A stretch of DNA of 64,000 nt from CALMBW01 sp963779645 (GTDB lineage Bacteria; Actinomycetota; CADDZG01; WHSQ01), in NCBI GenBank assembly GCA_963779645.1, contig CAVZYX010000005.1:1116001-1180000 (forward strand), written 5' to 3'. A program made the translations under genes and the position numbers. This document shows positions 42,527 through 51,543 of this stretch, piece by piece (within the stretch, counting starts at the first letter, position 1; every line of letters begins with the position of its first letter). The notes below the pieces were generated by a model, which was given only the letters and a program-made list of their open reading frames with translations, had not been told where the DNA came from and made no database searches.

Positions 42527-43959
42527 CCTTCGATATTGGACATGACGTGCTTGATGCGCGTGTAGTCCTCGAACCCGTACATCGAGAGGTCCTTGCCGTA
42601 GCCGGAGTGCTTGAAGCCCCCGTGTGGCATCTCTGCGACGAGGGGGATGTGAGTGTTGATCCACACGCATCCGAAGTCGAGAGCCTTCGCCATCCGCATC
42701 GCTCGGCCGTGATCCTTGGTCCACACGCTTGATGCGAGCCCATACTCGACGCCGTTAGCCCACTCGAGCGCGTTGGCTTCGTCGTCGAACCGCTGCACCG
42801 TGATGACTGGGCCGAAGATCTCGTTCTGGATCATCTCGTCCGTCTGCTGTAGACCCGACACGACTGTCGGCTCGAAGAAGTAGCCATTGCTTTCCGTGAG
42901 ACGGCTGCCACCGGTGACTACCTCGGCATTGTCGGGAGCGCGTTCGAGCATCCCCTGGACTCGCGCAAGTTGGTTCGCGTTGTTTAGCGGGCCGTAGAGA
43001 ACGTCCTCGTCGTCGGGCATCCCGGTCTTCGTGCCCTTGGCTTGCGAAGTCAGCTCGCTGATGAAGTCCTCATAGACGCCGGGGGCCGCGAGAACTCGGG
43101 TCGCGGCGGTGCAGTCCTGTCCGGCGTTGAAATAGCCCGCCACGGCGATGGCCTCGGCGGCCGCGGCGAGGTCCGCATCGTCGAAGACGATGACAGGTGC
43201 CTTCCCGCCGAGTTCCAGGTGGACCTTCTTGAGATCCTGAGCTGCAGCGACGGCTACCTCCATCCCCGCGCGGACGCTTCCCGTTACCGATGCCATGTCG
43301 GGGATCGGGTGTGAAACCAGCGAACGACCGGTATCGCGATCGCCACAGATGACGTTGATCACGCCTGGAGGTAGAAACTCAGACATGAGCTCGGCCATCC
43401 GAATCGCCGTCACAGGAGTCGTGTCCGACGGCTTCAGGACTACGGCGTTCCCGGCTGCGATAGCCGGTGCCCATTTCCACACCGCCATCATCATCGGGTA
43501 GTTCCACGGGGTCACCTGGGCGCAAACGCCGATGGGTTCACGGCGGATGAACGAGGTATGGCCCGCCATGTACTCGCCTGCGGACCGGCCCTCGAGAACT
43601 CGGGCCGCACCGGCGAAGAAGCGGATCTGGTCGACCATCGGCGGAACCTCTTCGTCCATGGTCATCTGGAATGGCTTGCCGGTGTTCTCCACCTCGAGCT
43701 TGACGAGTTCTTCGGCATGCTCCTCGAGCTTGTCGGCGATGCGGATCAGCGCCAACGCGCGTTCAGACGGAGTCGTGTCACGCCAGGACTCAAAAGCCTT
43801 TCGTGCGGCCTTACAGGCCGCGTCGACGTCTGCCTCCCCGGAAAGTGCTGCGGACGCGAAAACTTCTCCCGTCGCAGGGTTGATGAGGTCGGTCGTCTCA
43901 CCGCTAACGGGATCCCGGTACTCGCCGTCGATGAAGTTCTTGATCATTCGGTCGGCCAC
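42523..43959 (-). CDS. Aminobutyraldehyde-dehydrogenase-like ALDH
   Basis: 478 residues. Class I ALDH with catalytic Cys283 (FNAGQDCTAATR), Glu in HLELGGKAPVIV, and the NAD site VTPWNYPMMMAVWKWAPAIA. The C-terminal HSGYGKDLSMYGFEDYTRIK is close to gamma-aminobutyraldehyde dehydrogenases (PatD/Prr). It would turn 4-aminobutanal from putrescine into GABA. First gene of a minus-strand set that faces the importer and agmatinase operon. Confidence 0.85.
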   Translation of the reverse strand: MADRMIKNFIDGEYRDPVSGETTDLINPATGEVFASAALSGEADVDAACKAARKAFESWRDTTPSERALALIRIADKLEEHAEELVKLEVENTGKPFQMTMDEEVPPMVDQIRFFAGAARVLEGRSAGEYMAGHTSFIRREPIGVCAQVTPWNYPMMMAVWKWAPAIAAGNAVVLKPSDTTPVTAIRMAELMSEFLPPGVINVICGDRDTGRSLVSHPIPDMASVTGSVRAGMEVAVAAAQDLKKVHLELGGKAPVIVFDDADLAAAAEAIAVAGYFNAGQDCTAATRVLAAPGVYEDFISELTSQAKGTKTGMPDDEDVLYGPLNNANQLARVQGMLERAPDNAEVVTGGSRLTESNGYFFEPTVVSGLQQTDEMIQNEIFGPVITVQRFDDEANALEWANGVEYGLASSVWTKDHGRAMRMAKALDFGCVWINTHIPLVAEMPHGGFKHSGYGKDLSMYGFEDYTRIKHVMSNIEG

Positions 43960-43969
43960 TGTCCCTCCC

Positions 43970-45330
43970 TATCCGCCGGTGACGGCGTTGCAGTATGCGT
44001 CGAACACCTCGAGGAACTCGTCGATGTCCTCCTCGCTGTGCTGTACCGAGATCGTCCATTGCTCTTCCTTGCCGGGGGTCTGGAAGATCCTCGGTTCACG
44101 AGCCAGTACCAAGAGGCATCGAACAAGCTGTCGTCAACTTCTTGGAAGTCCCGATAGCGCTCGACCGGCTTGTCCCGGAAGGTGATCGATCCCTTGCAGC
44201 CAAGGTCGGTCGTAACTGCAGGAAGGCCGGCCTTCGTGAGGATGTCTTGATGTGCCGCTCGCTAATTCGTCCCGAGCTTCGCCAGGTGCGCGTACGCATC
44301 GGGAGTCAAGACCTCTGTCAAGCGTCGCTAGGGCGGCCGAGACGGAAAGGGGATTGCCGTTGAAGGTACCGAGAGCGGCAACGCCGTCTTCGATCTCGTC
44401 CATGATCTCGGCTTTGCCGCAGAAGGCGCCGATCGCCGTTCCTCCCCCGATCGCTTTCGCTAGGCAGATGAGATCGGGTTGAACGCCGAACATCTCGGTG
44501 GCCCCTCCCGGGGCGATCGTGACGCCGGTCTTCACTTCATCGAAGATCAGCACGACCTTGTGCCTGGTGCAGAGCTCCCGCACCTTTTCGAGGTAGCCGG
44601 GCTGCGGCAGCACGATGCCGATGTTCATCATCACCGGCTCCATGATCATGGCGCCGATCTCGTCCCCATGTTCCGAGAGAACCGATTCGAGGGCCGGGAT
44701 GTCGTTGAAGGGAACGATCATCGTGTGCTTCTCGGTCCCCTTCGGTATCCCACGGGAGAATGGGACCGTCCACGGGCGTTCGTTCGGCCCGCTCGAGTCC
44801 ATCGTCGGAATGACGGAGTACATGACGGCGTCGTGGTGGCCGTGATACGAACCCTCGATCTTCAGCAGCACGTCCTTACCCGACGCTGCTCGGCCGAGGC
44901 GTACGGCGTCCATAGTTGCTTCCGTTCCGGAGTTGGTAAACCGAACCTTGTCGACCCCGAACCTCTTGACGATCTCTTCAGACAGGTAGATGACGTTCTC
45001 TGTTGTTGCCGCGAAGTGGGTTCCCGTTGCCGCAGCATTTTCAATCGCGGCGCGCACCTTGGGGTGAGCGTGGCCGACCACCATCGTCCCGAATCCATTG
45101 TGAAGATCGATGTACGAGTTCCCGTCAACGTCGCTGACGCGGCTCCCTTTTCCACCGGCTAGATAGATCGGGTAGGGGTCACCTGCCTGGAACGAGGACG
45201 CCACCCCGAACGGCATGACCTTCTCAGCTCTCTCATACAGAGCGGCCGACCGCGGCGTCCGCTGCGAATAGCGCTCGAGCTCTGCATCGAGAACTTGCTT
45301 GACCTTGTCACTTGCTATGCCTGAAGCCAC
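43970..45330 (-). CDS. Class III aminotransferase (GSA-aminomutase-like), multiple frame breaks
   Basis: PLP enzyme. About residues 1-335 are intact: VMPFGVASSFQAGDPYPIYL, TNSGTEATMDAVRLGRAASG, KIEGSYHGHHDAVMYS, IFDEVKTGVTIAPGG and the Lys segment LICLAKAIGGGTAIGAFCGK. Beyond 44330 the C-terminal part is spread over several frames: LTEVLTPDAYAHLAKLGTN, then LTKAGLPAVTTDLGCKGSIT and VERYRDFQEVDDSLFDASWY, then IFQTPGKEEQWTISVQHSEE to the TAG at 43970. At least four indels, both extra and missing bases, lie in 44090-44330. Each piece is well preserved, so sequence error or very recent decay is likely. It would transaminate a polyamine or amino aldehyde, judging by its neighbours. Confidence 0.75.
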
Positions 45331-45385
45331 AACCCCTCCGTATCTCTAGGCGCAGCCCCCAATCTAGTCGGAGACAGGAAGTTCT

Positions 45386-46720
45386 TCAGATGCCCACTTG
45401 TCGCTTGACGGCGCTACCGCGTTTGGAGGTTCGTCCGGTTCGTTCCTCGGCTGAATCGGCCGATGACATGGCCTTCAGGGCGAGGTTGATGCCGATCCAG
45501 CGCAACGGTTCGGGCTCCCACGACCTCGAACGATGTCCGACCCATGGCAAGCGAGTCAGCTCGGTATCCCGCTCGAGGATCAGATCGGTGAGGGTCCGAC
45601 CTGCGAGGTTGGTGGTCGAGACCCCATCGCCGACATAACCGCCAGCCCACGCGAGACCGCTAGAGCGATCGAGGCCGACCGAGCTGAACCAGTCACGCGG
45701 TACACCGAGCGGACCACCCCAGCGATGGGTGATAGCCGCGTCCTTAGCGTCGGGAAAGAGCTCAACGAGGACCTTCTGCAAGTCGTTGAAGACCGAAGGC
45801 TCGGAATCGAAGCGAGGTTCGACGCGGGATCCGAAGTGGTACGGGGCCCCGCGGCCCCCGAACGCGATCCTGTCATCGGCCGTTCTTTGCGCATAGATCA
45901 GCAGATGGCGACCGTCGGTCAGGGTTTCTAGTCCTTCCCATCCGACCTTGCTCCAGAAAGAAGGCGGCAGTGGCTCGGTCGCGATCATCAGCGAGTAGAG
46001 CGGGACTAGCTTGCGTCGAAAGCCACGTAGTCGGGCGGTGTAGCCCTCGGTCGCGCGCACAACGGTTCGAGCTTTCAGGACTCCGTTCTCGGTGACGACG
46101 CGCCCCTGCTCGATGCCTGTTGCAGTGGTGCCCTCGAAGATCTCCGCGCCCATGCCCTCGACGACTCTCGCCAAACCGCGCGCAAGTTTTGCCGGATGCA
46201 GGCGGGCGCAGTCGCGCGTGTATGCCGCTCCGTGGCTGGAGGCGAGCCTTATCCGCTCCTGAGCATCGGAGGGGTTGAGCCAGGTGTAGTTCTCGCCATG
46301 AGCCCGGCCTTCGGAGACATAACTTCGGACTCGTTCGATGTGGCTGGGTGCCGTGGCGAAGACCAACGTGCCACCCTTGTGGAAATCGCAGTCGATGCCT
46401 TCGACCCCGCACGTCTTGCCTACTTCATCAACCGTGTCGATCATCGCTCGTTGCATCGCAAGCGCGGCTTCGGTGCCGTACTTGCGAGCGATCTTGTGGT
46501 GGGGGGCGGCGAAAAGTGCAGAACACCACCCACCGTTGCGTCCCGACGCACCGAAGCCGGCCGTCTCGCGCTCGACGATCGCGACCTTCAAGCTCGGATC
46601 CGCCTTGAGCAGGTGATAAGCCGTCCACAACCCCGTGTATCCCGCACCGACGATCGCCACGTCTGCGTTGTGGTCGGCGGTTAACGAAGTGCGCGGTGTG
46701 ACTGGGCCGACCTGGTCCAT
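45386..46720 (-). CDS. PuuB-like FAD amine oxidoreductase
   Basis: 444 residues from ATG 46720 (TTG 46726 also possible; the longer open frame to 47113 lies inside the aminotransferase and is rejected). Glycine-oxidase/DAO-type flavoprotein: ADVAIVGAGYTGLWTAYHLL, GFGASGRNGGWCSALF and the C-terminal WAGGYVGDGVSTTNLAGRTL. In PuuB the family oxidises gamma-glutamylputrescine. PuuA and PuuD are not in the window, so it may act on a free amine or another adduct. It follows GabT by 14 bases or less. Confidence 0.83.
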   Translation of the reverse strand: MDQVGPVTPRTSLTADHNADVAIVGAGYTGLWTAYHLLKADPSLKVAIVERETAGFGASGRNGGWCSALFAAPHHKIARKYGTEAALAMQRAMIDTVDEVGKTCGVEGIDCDFHKGGTLVFATAPSHIERVRSYVSEGRAHGENYTWLNPSDAQERIRLASSHGAAYTRDCARLHPAKLARGLARVVEGMGAEIFEGTTATGIEQGRVVTENGVLKARTVVRATEGYTARLRGFRRKLVPLYSLMIATEPLPPSFWSKVGWEGLETLTDGRHLLIYAQRTADDRIAFGGRGAPYHFGSRVEPRFDSEPSVFNDLQKVLVELFPDAKDAAITHRWGGPLGVPRDWFSSVGLDRSSGLAWAGGYVGDGVSTTNLAGRTLTDLILERDTELTRLPWVGHRSRSWEPEPLRWIGINLALKAMSSADSAEERTGRTSKRGSAVKRQVGI

Positions 46721-46734
46721 CCACAAGCTGTTGC

Positions 46735-48072
46735 TCAGGCCATGCCTCCATCTGCCCATTCGAGTGCGTCGACGAGGATGTCGAGCCCCTTCTGCAGGTC
46801 GTCGTCGGAGATCACGAGTGGTGCCAGCATCCGCACGACGTTGTCGTACGTGCCGGCTTTGAGTATCAGCAGCCCCCGCTCGTAGCAACGCTTGACGATC
46901 GCGCCGGTGGCCAACTTGGCGGGTTCCTTGGTAGTGCGGTCGGTAACGAGCTCGAGTCCCACCATCGGGCCGAGGCCCCGTATCTCGCCGATGATCTGCA
47001 ATTTGTCGGCAAGGGGGTCGAGCCGTTCGCGGATGAGGGCACCCTGACGTTCCGCCCTCTGCAACATGTCCGTTTCGGTTAACTCGGCGAGGACGGCGAG
47101 AGCCGCGGCGCAAGCGACCGGGTTCCCACCGTAGGTGCCCCCGAGACCGCCAACATGAGGCGCATCCATGACGTCCGCGGGACCCGTCACGCCTGAGATC
47201 GGAAAACCGGCTCCCAGCGATTTAGCGGTCGTGATGATGTCGGGCACTACTCCGTAGTGTTCGATCGCGAACATCTTGCCGGTGCGACCCATCCCCGACT
47301 GGACCTCGTCATCGACCATCAAGACATCGCGGTCGGTGCAGATCGCTCGTAACGCCGGAAGGAAGTCGTCCGGCGCAACCTGAAATCCACCTTCACCTTG
47401 AACCGGTTCGATGACCATGCACGCGAGGGCGTCGCGTCCGATCTGCGTATCGATCACGTCGGCGGCGTGCTCCGCGCATGCGATGCCACACGATGGGTAC
47501 TCCAACCCGAACGGGCAGCGGTAGCAGTAAGCGAAAGGCACCCGGTATACCTCCGGCGCGTAGGGACCGAAACCCTTGCGGTAGGGCATGTCTTTCGCCG
47601 TCAAAGTCATGCTCATCAGGGTTCGACCGTGGAACGCATTCGAGAAACCGAGGACGGCGGGACGCTCGGTTGCGTAACGAGCGATCTTCACGGCGTTCTC
47701 GATCGCTTCGGCTCCCGAGTTGGCGAGCATCGTTTTCTTGTCGTGATCGCCGGGAGTCAACTCGTTCAGGCGCTCGGCTAGTTCCACGTATCCCTCGTAG
47801 AGAGAAACGTGGAAACACTCGTGGATGAACTTATCGACCTGTTCGTGAACCGCTTCGAGCACCCGTGGATTGCCGCGGCCGACATTGAGGACACCCAGCC
47901 CGCCCGCGAAGTCGAGGAATTCGTTGCCATCGACATCGGTGAGGTGAGCACCCATGCCCGCTGCCACGAAAATCGGAACGGTATTGAAGACAGCACGGGG
48001 TATCGAGTCCTCGCGTCGTTTGAACAACTCCGTCGATAGTGGACCGGGGATAGGACCGTGCTCTTCTGACAT
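46735..48072 (-). CDS. gabT: 4-aminobutyrate aminotransferase
   Basis: 445 residues, class III PLP aminotransferase. VFVAAGMGAHLTDVDGNEFL-type entry (VPIFVAAGMGAHLTDVDGNE), ANSGAEAIENAVKIARYATE, NAFHGRTLMSMTLTAK, the Asp motif MVDDEVQSGMGRTGK and Lys in TTAKSLGAGFPISG; LGGTYGGNPVACAAAL completes the cofactor pocket. A Cys-rich loop (CYRCPFGLEYPSCGIAC) is usual in the GabT/GoaG group. It would convert GABA to succinate semialdehyde. The divergent gene encodes the matching dehydrogenase. Confidence 0.88.
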   Translation of the reverse strand: MSEEHGPIPGPLSTELFKRREDSIPRAVFNTVPIFVAAGMGAHLTDVDGNEFLDFAGGLGVLNVGRGNPRVLEAVHEQVDKFIHECFHVSLYEGYVELAERLNELTPGDHDKKTMLANSGAEAIENAVKIARYATERPAVLGFSNAFHGRTLMSMTLTAKDMPYRKGFGPYAPEVYRVPFAYCYRCPFGLEYPSCGIACAEHAADVIDTQIGRDALACMVIEPVQGEGGFQVAPDDFLPALRAICTDRDVLMVDDEVQSGMGRTGKMFAIEHYGVVPDIITTAKSLGAGFPISGVTGPADVMDAPHVGGLGGTYGGNPVACAAALAVLAELTETDMLQRAERQGALIRERLDPLADKLQIIGEIRGLGPMVGLELVTDRTTKEPAKLATGAIVKRCYERGLLILKAGTYDNVVRMLAPLVISDDDLQKGLDILVDALEWADGGMA

Positions 48073-48150
48073 CTCACCCCTACCGGTGTCTAGATCCAGT
48101 TGTCCTGGCAGAATAAGCGTCTAAGCGCGAGTTGGGGAGAGTGGTGAGTG

Positions 48151-49581
48151 ATGTCGGAACCGAAGAAGTTCCTGATCGCAGGGGAGTGGCGTGGATCGGA
48201 CGACCGTTTTGAGGTCAAAAGCCCCTTCAACGGCGATGTAGTCGCGACCGTCTGTACGCCCTCTGAAGGGGACGTCGAGGATGCGATCCAGTGCGCACAC
48301 GATTCTTTCGTCGAGTCTCGCAAGCTCCCCGTGCACGCACGCGCGGAAGCCTTGATGCATATCTCCCAGCGGCTTGCCGAACGAGCTGACGAAGTGGCCG
48401 AGACCATCGCGCGTGAGGGCGGTAAGCCCGTGAAGTGGGCACGGGTAGAGGCTGCACGAGCGGTGTCAACATTCCGATGGGCCGCGGAGGAGATACGTCG
48501 CGGCTCTGACGAAGTGATGCGTTTGGACACCGAGGAATCGCTCGGCTCTCGTATGGGACTCATCCGTCGGTTCCCACTGGGGCCGGTTCTCGGCATCTCT
48601 CCTTTTAACTTCCCCGTGAACCTCGTAGCGCACAAGATGGCTCCGGCCCTCGCGGTCGGCGCGCCGATCGTTCTGAAGCCCGCGACCAAGACTCCCCTTG
48701 GGGCGCTCCTGCTGGGTGAGCTCTTCATGGAGACCGATCTGCCGAAGGGCATGTACTCGGTTATCCCGATCGACGGACAAGCAACCTCGAAGATCGCGCC
48801 CGACCCACGTTTCAAGAAGATCACGTTTACCGGCTCGTCAGAGGTTGGTTGGGGACTGAAGCAGAGTGCGGTCAAGCAAGCCATCACGCTCGAGCTCGGT
48901 GGGAACGCGGGAGTGCTGGTGCACGATGATGCCGATCTCGAGCTCGCTGCGAAGCGGGTGGCGTTCGGTGGTTTCTACCAAGCGGGCCAGTCGTGCATCT
49001 CCGTGCAGCGCGTGCTCGTGCATGAAGCCGTGTCCGACGAGTTCCGCACGTTGCTCGCCACAGAAGTTGGCAACCTCAAGACCGGCGACCCGATGGACGA
49101 GTCGATCGATGTCGGCCCACTGATCGACCACGACTCGCTCGAGCGCGTCTCGGCCTGGGTGGACGAGGCGGTTGCCGCGGGGGCCGAGGTTCTCGTCGGT
49201 GGCAAGCGCGAAGACCCCTTCTACCTACCTACCGTTCTCACGCGCACCACTTCTGAGATGAAGGTGCGCTGTGAGGAGATATTCGGCCCGGTCGTGACTC
49301 TCGATACCTATTCGGACTTCGAGGCCGCCCTGGCCGAGATGGACAACTCGCAGTACGGACTTCAGGCTGGGATCTTCACGAACGACATCAACCGGGTCAT
49401 GCTGGCTCACCGCGAGCTCGAGGTCGGCGGGGTCATCCACAACGACGTATCGGCCTTCCGTGCCGACCAGATGCCGTACGGAGGATCCAAGAACTCAGGT
49501 TTCGGTCGAGAGGGCCTGCGCTACGCGATGGCTGAGATGACCGAGCCCCGCATCCTGGTGATGAGCCACATCCCCCTCTAA
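48151..49581 (+). CDS. Succinate-semialdehyde-dehydrogenase-like ALDH
   Basis: 476 residues from ATG 48151 (a GTG one codon earlier is possible). Catalytic Cys282 (QAGQSCISVQR) and Glu248 (LELGGNAGVLV); cofactor region VLGISPFNFPVNLVAHKMAP. The Ser-Cys-Ile-Ser pattern also occurs in lactaldehyde and phosphonate-pathway ALDHs. Its divergent position beside gabT, with 78 bases between the starts, supports succinate semialdehyde as substrate and joint control. Confidence 0.8.
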   Translation: MSEPKKFLIAGEWRGSDDRFEVKSPFNGDVVATVCTPSEGDVEDAIQCAHDSFVESRKLPVHARAEALMHISQRLAERADEVAETIAREGGKPVKWARVEAARAVSTFRWAAEEIRRGSDEVMRLDTEESLGSRMGLIRRFPLGPVLGISPFNFPVNLVAHKMAPALAVGAPIVLKPATKTPLGALLLGELFMETDLPKGMYSVIPIDGQATSKIAPDPRFKKITFTGSSEVGWGLKQSAVKQAITLELGGNAGVLVHDDADLELAAKRVAFGGFYQAGQSCISVQRVLVHEAVSDEFRTLLATEVGNLKTGDPMDESIDVGPLIDHDSLERVSAWVDEAVAAGAEVLVGGKREDPFYLPTVLTRTTSEMKVRCEEIFGPVVTLDTYSDFEAALAEMDNSQYGLQAGIFTNDINRVMLAHRELEVGGVIHNDVSAFRADQMPYGGSKNSGFGREGLRYAMAEMTEPRILVMSHIPL

Positions 49582-49622
49582 CCCCGTTTTCTATTAAAAG
49601 CAGCCTCACTATTTGTGGCTCT

Positions 49623-49665
49623 TTCGCCAAGGAATTGCGGCTGCTTCGCCACGGAATCCAGGCTG
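49623..49665 (+). repeat. Tandem 22-base direct repeat upstream of typA
   Basis: TTCGCCAAGGAATTGCGGCTG (49623-49643, given here with its variant positions: A/C at 8, TGC/CCA at 14-16) is repeated at 49645-49665 with 17 of 21 bases equal. The period of 22 bases is close to two helix turns, and the pair ends 48 bases before the typA start. Candidate regulator site. Confidence 0.45.
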
Positions 49666-49712
49666 AGCGACTTGGGCGATACTGGTAGTTCAAATCCCAC
49701 GAAAGGAAGTCC

Positions 49713-51533
49713 ATGGCTACCCGCGATGAGATCCGCAACGTCGCGATCATCGCTCACGTCGACCACGGTAAGACGACCCTGCTGGACGCCATGCTGTGGC
49801 AGTCCGGAGCGTTCCGTTCTAACCAGGACGTGGGTGAACGCGTCATGGACTCGATGGACCTCGAGCGCGAGAAGGGCATCACGATCCTGGCCAAGAACAC
49901 GGCGGTCCGCTACGGAGACGTGAAGATCAACATCATCGACACCCCCGGCCACGCCGACTTCGGTGGCGAGGTCGAGCGAGGCCTCACGATGGTAGACGGG
50001 GTGCTGCTCTTGGTGGATGCCAGCGAGGGCCCACTTCCGCAGACGCGATTCGTTCTTCGTAAGGCCCTCGAATCGCACCTGCCAGTGATCCTGGTGATCA
50101 ACAAGATCGACCGGCCGGATGCTCGGGTGTCCGAGGTCGTCGACGAGGTCTACGAACTTTTCCTCGACCTCGACGCAGATGAGAAGCACATCGACTTCCC
50201 GATCGTCTACGCCAACGCCAAAGATGGCCGCGCCTCTCTCGATCCGGAGGACCAGGGGAGTGACCTCAAGCCGCTGTTCGAACTTCTCCTCGAGCACATC
50301 CCGGCCCCCACTTACGACCCGGACCATCCGCTTCAAGCGTTAGTCACGAACCTGGACGCTTCGATGTACGTGGGCCGGTTGGCTCTGTGTCGTGTCTTCC
50401 ACGGAACGATCCGCAAAGGCGACACGGTTGCGTGGTGCAGGGCGGACGAGACGATCGAGAACGTCAAGATCACCGAGCTCTACGTCACCGAGGCACTCGA
50501 CCGCGTGGATGCAGTTGAGGTAGGCCCCGGAGAGATCATGGCGATCGCCGGTCTTGCGGAAGTCACCATCGGCGAAACCTTGGCGGACCCCAATGACCCA
50601 CGTCCCCTGCCTGTGTCTCACTTCGATGACCCGAGCTTGTCGATGACGATCGGTATCAATACGTCGCCGTTGTCGGGACAGGATGGCGACAAGGTCACTT
50701 CCCGCCTGATCAAGAGTCGCCTCGACCAAGAGCTCGTCGGAAACGTTTCGATCAAGGTGCTCGAGACCGAGAACCGTGACGCGTGGGAAGTTCAAGGCAG
50801 GGGCGAGCTTCAGCTCGCGGTTCTCGTCGAGATGATGCGACGCGAAGGCTTCGAGATGACCGTCGGCAAGCCCGAAGTGGTTACGAGAGAGGTCAACGGA
50901 AAGCTTCACGAGCCGGTCGAACGTCTAACCATCGATGCGCCCGAGGACTTCATGGGCGTCATCACCCAGCTGCTCGCACTCCGCAAAGGTCGCCTCGAGA
51001 ACATGGTCAACCACGGGACCGGCTGGATCCGGATGGAATACCTCGTGCCTGCTAGAGGACTGATCGGATTCCGCACCGAGTTCATGACCGAGACGCGCGG
51101 CACGGGGTTGCTCCATCACGTTTTCGATCGGTACGAACCATGGCACGGCGAACTGAGGACGCGGCCCACAGGGAGCCTGGTTGCCGACCGGCGTGGCCCC
51201 ACCACTTCGTATGCACTGCTCAACCTCCAGGACCGCGGCACGATGTTCGTTCCGCCGGGTACCGATGTCTACGAAGGGATGATCGTCGGCGAGAACTCTC
51301 GTGGAGAAGACATGGATGTGAATCCCACGAAAGAAAAGAAGCTGTCGAACATGCGCTCGGCCGGCGCCGATGTCCTGGTGAGGCTGATCCCACACAAGCA
51401 GCTGTCGCTCGAACAAGCCCTCGAGTTCGTCCGGGCGGACGAGTGCGTGGAGGTCACTCCCCACGATGTCCGCCTCCGCAAGGTGATCCTGGACGCCAAC
51501 GAACGAGCCCGAGCTTCCAAACGCCCCGGCTAA
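49713..51533 (+). CDS. typA: Ribosome-associated GTPase TypA/BipA
   Basis: 606 residues, full length. G1 AHVDHGKTTLLDAML, G2 region DLEREKGITILAKNTAV, G3 IIDTPGHADFGGEVERGL, G4 VINKIDRPDARV, then domain II, the EF-G-like domain III/V (RGELQLAVLVEMMRREGFEM; VPARGLIGFRTEFMTETRGT) and the TypA-specific C-terminal domain (EKKLSNMRSAGADVLVRLIP; ECVEVTPHDVRLRK). It binds ribosomes and helps 50S assembly under cold or stress. AAAGGAAG precedes the ATG. Confidence 0.97.
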   Translation: MATRDEIRNVAIIAHVDHGKTTLLDAMLWQSGAFRSNQDVGERVMDSMDLEREKGITILAKNTAVRYGDVKINIIDTPGHADFGGEVERGLTMVDGVLLLVDASEGPLPQTRFVLRKALESHLPVILVINKIDRPDARVSEVVDEVYELFLDLDADEKHIDFPIVYANAKDGRASLDPEDQGSDLKPLFELLLEHIPAPTYDPDHPLQALVTNLDASMYVGRLALCRVFHGTIRKGDTVAWCRADETIENVKITELYVTEALDRVDAVEVGPGEIMAIAGLAEVTIGETLADPNDPRPLPVSHFDDPSLSMTIGINTSPLSGQDGDKVTSRLIKSRLDQELVGNVSIKVLETENRDAWEVQGRGELQLAVLVEMMRREGFEMTVGKPEVVTREVNGKLHEPVERLTIDAPEDFMGVITQLLALRKGRLENMVNHGTGWIRMEYLVPARGLIGFRTEFMTETRGTGLLHHVFDRYEPWHGELRTRPTGSLVADRRGPTTSYALLNLQDRGTMFVPPGTDVYEGMIVGENSRGEDMDVNPTKEKKLSNMRSAGADVLVRLIPHKQLSLEQALEFVRADECVEVTPHDVRLRKVILDANERARASKRPG

Positions 51534-51543
51534 CATCCTCGTG

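Noticed and set aside
46721..47113. Longer start for the PuuB-like oxidase
   Set aside because: The extra residues lie antiparallel in frame inside gabT on the same strand and are Arg/Pro-rich; the FAD fold begins soon after 46720.
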